From positions 4,928,234-4,992,233 of the forward strand of contig NC_049985.1 of the NCBI RefSeq assembly GCF_000003815.2: a stretch of 64,000 nucleotides of DNA, read 5' to 3'. Each line of letters starts with the position of its first letter. The stretch's first letter is position 1. The translations under genes and the position numbers were made by a program. Shown in pieces: positions 40,301 through 50,700 of the stretch. Source of the stretch: Branchiostoma floridae. Lineage: Eukaryota > Chordata > Leptocardii > Amphioxiformes > Branchiostomatidae. Under the pieces are notes generated by a model that was not told the origin of the DNA, searched no databases, and saw only the letters and a program-made list of their open reading frames with translations.

Positions 40301-43300
40301 TCCCAGACATTCAAATGCTAAGCATTAATGAAATGGTGGATGCCAGGCTATTTTGCAGGGAAGCAAACAAAAGAGTGAATGGAGCTTGTACATTTGTATA
40401 GGATGAATACCAGGCTAGTATATCCAGTCTTGATATGGTATATGTCAGACCAGGGTTTTCACCAAGATTCTGATGACATCTTAGCGTGGTGAGCGGCAGA
40501 GGCATATGCATTTTAGGGGACATGGGGGGGTACTCCCACCCTGAAAATTTTTAAATCGATGAATCCCAGGAACACTATTTCCTGCAGCTTGATGACAAAT
40601 GTTATGGACTAAAGCCAATTTGTTTACCTTTCTTGCAAAAAAAGTAAAAACAACCCCCTATGCTGATTGAACTGGAGTGTAGGGGCCCAAATCACAGCAC
40701 AGGGGCCCCCTATGCTCTGGCGAGAGCACTGAGTCTTGTGGCCAAACTTAAACTTCGATATGTGTGACAGCAAGAGTGGGTCAAAGGTACCTGGGAGTCT
40801 GTAGTCTGGGGTTGGACTAACCTGGGCAAGGTGTCCCAGGGAAGTGAAAGTGACAATTGGGCAAGTGGATGTCCTGACCTACTTGTTCGATTGGGCAAGT
40901 AAGATTTTTCCATGGGTGAGATTTTTATATACTTGTTACTTTTCACAGTCATGGTATCAAGTATTGATCAACACATAAACATAGAGCCAATAATAAAAGA
41001 ATTCCATTGTTTTTCAGGCAAGTGAAAAGTTGGTTCGGGCCAGTTGATTTTTTATGTACTTGCCCAACAGGACGAGTGAATTTTAGAAAACTTGATCAAC
41101 CCTGTAATCTGTCTGTCCTGATGAGTTGCCTTCTTTCTGTTGCCACCAGAATTTGAGACAGCTGGCAGAGGCACTGATCAAGCACAAGCATATCATAGGA
41201 CATTTAATGTATAAAACCCAGTACAGGGACCAGTGCAGGTTAGGTGCAGGTAGACATCAGAAATACCTGCACAGTTCCAATTTTACCTGCACTAATCTGC
41301 ATATGCAGGGGGTATTTTGAGCCCTGAATATTCACATGAAATGCACAATGTTACAACATTCATATACATAAACTTAGCTAAAATATGATGATGAGTTGCT
41401 TTCTTTCTGCCCACCAGAATTTGAGACAGCTTGCGGAGGCGCTGATCAAGCACAAGCAGCAGCTGTCGGAGGTGCGGAGGGGCGTCCACGAGATGTGCAC
41501 GGCCGTCCGCTTCAAGGAGGAGAAGCTGATGCGGGAGATCTCGCACCACTTCGAGCTGCTGAGGAAGAGACTGTACAAGAGGGAGAACCAGCTCAAGGCA
41601 CAGGTCAAGAACCAGACCATCATCAGGGTGGCCACACTGGAGAAACAAGAAAGGTTCGGATTATAGACAATGTCACAGGTTTATGATACAATTTCTAAAC
41701 TTTATAACCATACACAAAAATAAAAAAAAGCACTTACCAACAAGCTTGCGATCAGTCCTCTGATCCTTTTCAAGTTGTAATGACCCAAATCCTTTATTTT
41801 TGTGTACGGTTTAAAAAGTTTAAAATTGTATCATCATGTTGATTACCATCACAGATAAACTTACATTTGAGTATAGACTTGTTTCTTAAATCTCTGAATG
41901 CTGACTAGGTAGCATTTGACCATCAATGTATTTTTAGATAGGTATCTCTTACAGCAGGGAGATGTTTGAATTGTAAGCTGTTCTTCTGTGCTGAAATAGA
42001 GATTTTGGATTCCATGCTGTTTCTCTCTGCGGGGTTAGGTGGTTTTAAATTCACAGTAGGCAGTCAGAAGACAGAACAAACATTTTCATGATGGTCATAA
42101 CCTTAAAGAGGTCACTGCAAAAGCCAGAAAACATAAAACCACATGAACATGGTACTTATCAGTGTGTCTCCCCTCCCCAGAGAGCTGTTTGACGTGGTGT
42201 CTAAAGCAGAGGAGCTTGATGTTTGCATTGTGCTGTATTTCTGTGCAAAAAATAGGCACCGCGTTTTAGATTTGCAGTTGGAATGGAGTACAAAGTGGAC
42301 ATAAAACCACAACAAACATAAAAGCACAATGAACATCAACCACCACCCCCCCCCCCACCCCTCTACATTATTTTTGTGGTACTTATGAGTGTGTCTCCCC
42401 TCCCTAGAGAGCTGTCTGACGTGGTGTCTAAAGCAGAGGAGCTGGAGGGACACTGTCACTTCCTGATCCAGCGCTCGGACCGCACGGTGCTGGAAAAGAA
42501 AGGACAGGTGCAGGTAACACCTCGGTGACCCCGGTCTCACTGCTTCTGTTGCTCTTTTGTGTTGTGTTTTTGTCTGGGTTTGTTCCTTGCCTTTATAACC
42601 TGGTTATCAAGCTGGCATCACACTGTTGGGAGCTCCAGGCTTCAAATTCTGTCATGCTGCGTATCTTGTGCCCTTTGGAAAGGCACTTTGCTCGACTTAC
42701 CTTTCTCCACCCAGGTGTAAAAATGGGTACCTGACTTTGATTGGGAATGTAAAAGGTGGTGGGAGAAGGTTTGGTTTTGCTTTCCATTACCGTGCCCTTA
42801 ACACAGCGGATAACAACCCACTGCCCCTACATCAGCCTCAACAAGGCTTTTGGGCTACTCTTAGTCTTACCACACTGTCAATGACCGAAGTTGTTGATTG
42901 CTGGAAGGTTGCCAAATTTCAAAATTGCCCGAGTGTCAAGCATTTTTTTGCCTGAAAATCTACTCCATCACATTGGATGGGGCTTAGCGACCTGCAAACA
43001 TTGGCTGGTCTATAAAGATTGGGCAGTGATTGAGAGGACGCCAGTTGTATTCTGACTGAAAATGTCCCTTAGAGCTCGCAGACTTGTCGGGTGAGCTATT
43101 TTCCTGCGGTGTGACGCCGGCTTGATTGTACCTCGGGCCTTCTACAGCACAGTTGACAATGAATCATCCTTCATTATGATCTACTATCAGTTGATCTATT
43201 TCCCCTCACGCATTTTGGTCTTATGAGATATTGATTTGATCTTTCCTTGACCTTGTTTATCGATGAAATGACAGTAATGATATCCAACATGGAAGTCACA

Positions 43301-46300
43301 GAAGGAGCCGTCAGTTACACTTTTAAGTATTGAATTATACCGAGGGATATGGATGTATTTCCAGCATGTAAAGGATTTGAGTAGGTCATACATTTACTAG
43401 CACAAATAGGAAGTAATCACTGGCAGAATTATCAAGTTTTAGTACTCAACGTACTACTGATATTTACTGCCCAAAGTTTGTACTTCGCTTTGTCATTCGT
43501 GGTGCCTCAAAGAATATCTTGATCATGATCACAAAATCTAAGAACCTACCATTGGAAAAAAAGAAGGTTTACCAGTCTATTTCATAGTTTCAGTTGTTTC
43601 AATGTCATCATGGTTATGTACTGACTGTGTATTCATGGTCTATAAAGTTTATACAACTTACACTTTTTACATCTATCAAGGGAGCTATTTTTCTATCATT
43701 GACTGGTAGCACTGAAAGGGAAAAATGATGTTGAAAAACTGGTGTTTACCAATCCAATGAAACTATTCGCAGTTTATATGTTTTAACAGAGACCGTTGTG
43801 TTTGTAGGAAACGTACAAGCAGGTTGAAGAGTTGGTATCAGAGTGTGTGGTCCACCCGCAGGCTGTGGACACCCTGAGCTGCAAGTTTGTGGGGGACATC
43901 CTCGACTTGCTCAGTGATTACGGCTACATCGGAGAACCTCCAGGTAAGCCATCAAGACTTTGTACAGTTTGTGGTAGAGAGGTCATCTGGGAAATAAACT
44001 ACCACTACCAACATTTCACAATTTTACAGTTCTTTGCACTGCTTATAATGTAATGGCAACCAAGTCTTCAGATGAAAGCTCTGAACTTACTTAGTAGAAT
44101 CCATAGTTGTACAGTTTTAGCTTTGTTCCAACACACAGAAAGGAACTCACCATAAATTTTTGAAGAAGGTCGATTGGAATGACCAAAGATTTATGGCGAG
44201 CTCCTTTCTTTGTGTTGGATTTGGAACAAAGCTTAAACTGTACAACTATGCATTCTACCAACACAGGTGAGCTTTCATTCAAAGGCTTTGTTTCCATTAC
44301 ATTATATGAAATGCAAAGAACTGTAAAATTGTGAAATGTTGCTGGTAGTGGCTTTATTTCCCCGATGACCTCTCTGCCATCAAGACTTTGTTTCATAATT
44401 GTACAGTTTAAGCTTTGTTCCAAATCAAACAGAGGAACTCACCTTAAATGTTTGGTCGTTGCTAATCCAACGTCTGAAGACGGTTGATGAATTGATCAAA
44501 AATTTATGGTGAGTTCTTTTCTTTGTGTTGGAACCAAACTTAAACTGTACAACTATGGATTCTACCAGCTTTCATTCGAAGACTTTGTTTCCATTACATA
44601 TGAAGTGCAAAGAACTGTAAAATTGTGAAATGTTGCTGGTAGTGGTTTTATTTCCCCGATGACCTCTTTACCGCAAAATCTTGGCGCAACTAAAATTGTT
44701 TGAACACCTCATTTCCCCTCCTCCTGTGAAATCCATGAGAAAATAGATGAATTTATAGTGCCTTCGAGTAATGCACAGCATCTACAAACAGGTTTCCTTT
44801 TTAAAGTAAGACTGGTTAGTGTTTCCTTCTTCTTAACTTGTGATCTCGCTACTGTAAACTTATTTTATGTTTGCTAGAGTTAACTTTTTAGTAGAGCATG
44901 TGTTTTTTTACAGTGTGTCCTTATGTTCTTAGCTTTGGTCTTGATTTGGAAATTCAAAGTTTGTATTACACACCATGTACATTCATGACAATGTAATCTA
45001 AGAGTGACACTGTACATGTGTGACCTCCTGTTATAAAGGCTTCAATCTGGGAATACAAAGTTTTGAAAGCCTTAAGACCAACTTCGATCTGTATTTATCT
45101 TACTTACTTCTAATCCTCTTCCACAAAAGATGATAAAGGAGAAAAACATGATACATTTGGCAATGAATTAATCATGACAGCATCAGCTCAGCAATGATCT
45201 CTACTCTTCACATCTTACATCAGCATGCCCAGACTGTGATCTATAGGCCAACTTTGATCTATATTTATCTTACTTACTCCTAATCCTTTTCCACAATAGG
45301 AAAAATATATGACAAGGAAAGAAAAACATGATGCACTGATACACTTGGCAATGAATTAATCATGACAGTATCGTGTCAGCAATGATCTCTACTCCCAGAC
45401 TGTGAAAGATAGCCACAGAAAAAGGTTCCAATAGCCGCCGCCAATTCATCAGGCATAACCTTTCCCCTCTCATCACTTTGGTCGTCTTTTTTACATCCTG
45501 ACCTCTGAAATCCCCTGATGAATAGCTCAATTCCCGTGGGAAACCGCAAGGTCTAATTCAAGTGTAATGAACAAAAGAGTTTTTCCTGGGACGGCGGTTA
45601 AAACTTGGCAGAGACGGTTCCTGAGGGGGGAGGGATCGATGACTGTAATGAAAACATGTCCGAGGTGGAGCTCTGGTGATGATGCTCTGTCCATCCATCC
45701 CGCCAGGATCAATACAAACCACAATTGTACTGTCGATTTGGGGGAGAATTGTCTGCCAGGGTGAAGTTATAAGTGGCGTGGGGCGGATTAGGGCAATGGC
45801 AGGGCAATTTAACTTTTAGAAAGGATGTTTAAAAGTTTGGTTCAATCCTAGAGACAACTTGTCTATGTCATTGGTTATTGATAGCTTTAAAATGGTTTAA
45901 GTTTGAGGGGTTTCTCTTTAGTTAATATTTTTTCTTTATTCTACCCCTATCATTCATGAGTGGAGACTAACATGCGGCGAGGATGATGATGATGATGATA
46001 ATTCATGAATAGTAAAAAATATAGTGTAATTTTTTATTTGGGAGGAGGTGGATAGTCTTTGATGAATATGGAGAAATTAATAGTTTCTACAAAAGATCTG
46101 AATTTGCGTGCTAACTGCGAAACAACGGACACGACTCAAATTGGATTCACCTGCAAAGTAATGGTGGATATTCACAGAAGGCATCATAGTTGACATATTC
46201 ATGAAAGTTGAGTTGTACCCCTTGGGGCCTTCTTGGATGAGACAAAGCCGGAGGTCCAGTTTTTAAGGGGAGCCATAGCCTGATAAAATCTCACTTACAG

Positions 46301-47735
46301 CAGCCCGCCCTACTCCAGAGGGCCAGTTACAGCCCTGGACATCAGAGTTTGTGTTACCCAGACTTAGGGGAGCCACAACTCGAGCATTAAGATCCCATCA
46401 CTGTCAGTCAGTCTATCCAGACTTTGACACTACGCAAGATGAAGATCCCATCACACTTTATAGGAAGAGTAGCAAAGGGTTCTATCCTGGTGTGAGTGAA
46501 TCCGACCTTTAAAATTTAACAAACCAGTCTATCATAGCCTGTACCTACTGTACAAAACTGGTGTGTTACACCTAAAGGCAGTTTATCATTTATGCGAAAC
46601 AAACAAACAAACATAAAGTAGATCTAACAGACAATGATAATGACCTATTAATCAGCAAACATAATTTTGTAAACAGTTTGTCATTTTGAGGTTCCACTTC
46701 AGACTGACAACTCTTTGCTTCGACAAGCCACCCACTTTCTGCACATTATCCTCCTTTATGTGGGCAAGTAAAGGAAAATTGATCTATAAAATCCCTTTAA
46801 CTATCCCATTCCCAAGGAAAGCAGCTTCAAAGGCTGTGAAGGGTTTGATCGTCCGCCGTGAAAGCATCAGAATAATCCGCCACGGTCGTTGCCCTTGTCG
46901 GTGACCTCCCCGATAAATCACGGCGCCGGTCCGTGACGATGAGCATGACCTGCCCGACATGTTAATGTCCCGTCATTGATCACAGGTGTAAAAATGTCTG
47001 CCAACGGGCAAACATTCCGCCACAGACAATCCTCGCAAATTGGGCAAGTGGGAATGAAAAAGTAGTGGTATTACTATTCATACATTTAGCAATTTGTCTC
47101 TGACAACATTTGTAAATTTTGCTTTTTTGTTACAATACGTTTGTCAGGCATGAGATCTTTCAAAATTGGAACATGTTGTATCGGTTAACTAGCTCCAAGT
47201 TGGGAAATGATTAGAATAAGGAAAGCCCTTCCATCACCATTTGGCCCTGAGGGCTGTGCCCATCTCTGTATATCTCCTGAGCCACGCATTTGTGCAAGCG
47301 CTTCAGCAGGCAGCTTATCCACTGTTGGTGTCATAAAGCCCCGTTTACAAATCAAGATTTTAGCTCGGCCGAGTTGTCAGCGAGCTCTAAATTACGAGGA
47401 GGTATGACCCTGATGCCGACGAAGAAACTCTGCCATTTGTTCGTAGGCATCAGGTTCATGCCTCCACGTAATTTAGAGCTCGCTGACACCTCGGCCGGGA
47501 CTTTTTAAGTCTTTGCTAGCCTCTCTTCTAATGTGTTACATTGTGTTCCATCCTCCACAGGTGAAGAGAACAACAAGAGCGAGGTGAAGCTGAACGCGGA
47601 GGCTGTGGCCATCCTGGAGACCAGCAGCAGTGAGGAACACGAGGGGGAGAACCAGCAGGGCGCTAAGGAGGTCCTGGCTGACATTATGTGCTGCAGAGTT
47701 AGCAGACAAAGGTTTGTAAAACGTTGGCTCTCTCA

Positions 47736-47766
<31 letters not shown>

Positions 47767-50700
47767 AACAGAGTTTAACAGTCAAACCTGTACAAGTCAC
47801 CAATTAGATTTGCCAACATTTTTTTACTAAACATGTTAGCACCAGTATTTTTGGGGGTTGTGAGTGACTCCTCTACTTTTGATTCAAATAGGGGATCAGA
47901 TATGCCATAGAACATGCACAACCTCAGTGCTGTTAGTTTTGTCAGAGGAATGGGAAGGGTTGCAAAGCAATATGGATGAGTCCGACATCTCTGATTGTCT
48001 CGTTTGGTTAGGCTATTGGAGTTAGTTCAACCAGTAATTTCTCACCTGCTTACGTTTTGAGGTCTATCTATTGTGATGACATCTTCCTCAGAGCTTCTAA
48101 CTTGTGCTGCTTCTCACTGCTAGGTAGTAGCCGATGCAGGTGATACTAGTTTTGATTCTACTGATTGTGTTCTCCAATCTGTTCTGCCCAACCTGATGAC
48201 ATTATTTTCTGAGGGCCTTGTTTGGTTTTCTTTCAGATCCCCGGCAGATGACGGTTCATCAGACCTGGCCCTGTCGGAGATAGATGATCCGCACGACATC
48301 AACGCTAACAGACCTCCGGTGGGCACCAAACCCAGACACCTGCACTCATGCAGACGGCTCAGTAACGACAACTCAGACAACTACAGGTCAGTAGTCTTTC
48401 TGAAAACAACATGAAAGGATTGTTATCGTATCTAAGGCTGAGACAGAAGTTTTTGGTAGTATAATAAGAACATAAAACCTACTAAACATGGTATCAAATG
48501 GCTGAATGGTTAGGCCAACGGATACAAGATCTAGTGCTCAAGGCTATGATCCCTGGTATTCCTGTCTTAATTTTAGGTCTTTGGAAAAGGCTCATCACTC
48601 CAGGTATAAAATGCATACCTGACTTGGTTGGGAAGGTACAAGGCAGTGGAAGGAGAGTGGTTAGCCTGGTGAAAATGGTGTAACTGGAAACTTGTTGCCA
48701 TAGGCTTGTTTATATTTTGCCTTCAAGTAAATGTTTAACAAAGATGCCTTTTAACCACACACCTACAGTCATGTCTCGCCACCTCGGAGTCCAAAGTTGT
48801 TCTTACTGGCTTGTTTATATTGTGTTTAACCAAGATGCCTTGTTACTGAATACGCAGTGAGAGCCAGTCGTCTTGTCTCGCCACCTCGGAGACGTCGTCC
48901 AGTGAAGATGAGCTGGAGGCTGTCAGCGACCTGGAGGAGGGGAGAGGGGCGTCGGCCCTGGCCGAGTCTCCACGGCAACAGCCTTCCCATGACTCCCAGC
49001 GGTCCACCATCACCCGCATCACATCCAGCAGCAACATAGTCATAGAAGTCACTATAGGTAAGGCTCACCTTGAAACAGTGTACAGTAGAGTTACATACCT
49101 AAATGTAATCAGTTACATGGACCAGTACAGAGGTTTAGGTACAGGTCCGGAACTGTACCTATACCTGAATGAAGTTCCAGGTGAGAGTGAAACCCACATC
49201 ACATCCAGCAGCAACATAGTTATTGAAGTCATAATAGGTAGGGCTCAACTGTACACAGCTTTGGGACATCAGATTGTAACATTTTCCTTCCGAAAATCAA
49301 GTCGGTACAACCTACTAGTAGGATATTGGAGTTTTTAACCCCAGTTGTGAACCAGGACGAGGGAGGATGCAAAAGCATTTGCTTTGAATTTTTATAATCT
49401 CTTCAAAGCGTTCATGTGATCTCTGCCACTTGTGTTGGACCAACTTTTGTTATCGTTCATTCAAGCAAGAGATACACCCCCATATAACCTGAAGAATTGA
49501 GACTAAAATTTCAATCAAACTTCATATAATCTTAGCATGACAAATTAATGTTCCGTACCATTGCGTGCTAGCATATATGTTACGAATCCTTTGATCTTTA
49601 ATGAAAGATTGACAAGAAAACCAGAGTGCTTTTATAAACCACTTAAGAGCTGTGTAGAAGAGACCCTGGTGAAAAATAGATCCGTACTCCAGAGGTAGCC
49701 GCACCAGCGATCCATCAATACCTCGTCCCAAACCAACCGTTTGGCGCTATCTAATCAGCCTGTCTGTCTGCAGTCTTCGTGTCTGGCTGGAATAATCCCT
49801 CACATGCCGGGGGCAGGGGCATCATTTAGAAAAAAAACTACATGGGCAGGCTCTCTGTCAATGGATTGCAGGATCAAAAAATCCACCTGCAGGAAAGATA
49901 AGAACTGTAGGTAGAAATGTTTTCACATGCTGATACAAAATTCTATGAGTTGAAAGTACATATTAATTGAAGTATCAGTAATATAGTTGCAGTAAATTTT
50001 GACAGAGCTTTGAGTTTGCAGTTGAAACAATTCTCTAGTTCAGTATGGTGGTAATACAACATAAACATACGGTGTCATGATTTCTCATTGGAGTCTCAGG
50101 TCACAGCGAAAACTGCAGCAAATACAAAACCACAGGAAACAGTTCCAAATTTACAGTAACCCATATTTTGAGATCGACATTTGGTGAAACCCTGGGTGTG
50201 TGGAGTTGGCTGTATCCCAGAGGTTACAGGTTAGGAGGAACTCCTGCCGAGTTTGTGATACTTTGAGAATGGCAATCTGCTGGAGTCTGTCGCTTGTCGC
50301 CCTCCTGAATGTCAGAGAGCAAAACATTTGTCTTGGTAAGACTCTGGGTATGTCTTTAAGACGCAGAGCGTAGGTCGCAAGGCAGTTATTAAATGTGAAG
50401 TGTTGTGTCTAGGAGGAAGTAATGAGTAGCATGGCCGACTGATCTTGTTGTTCAAAAGGGCACACAAGCTGTGTTAAGCTTCGTGCAGGGGGGAAAGTCT
50501 CAAAGGCACCTTTTGGTAGATTTGGGGTCCAAGTTAGTTGCATACATTGTGTACTGATTGTCAGTAGAATGTGATAACATGACTAAAATTTGTTGGAATT
50601 TGATAATCAATTTCAGAGTTATAAGGACCCGTCCCTCCCCTTGTTTGGACGTAAAAAATATTACTCCATCTGTCCCCAAAATCTTAACTTCATTGCATGA

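Noticed and set aside
48826-49068. Minus-strand frames over exon 9
   Set aside because: Antisense shadows of the Ser/Glu-rich coding exon.
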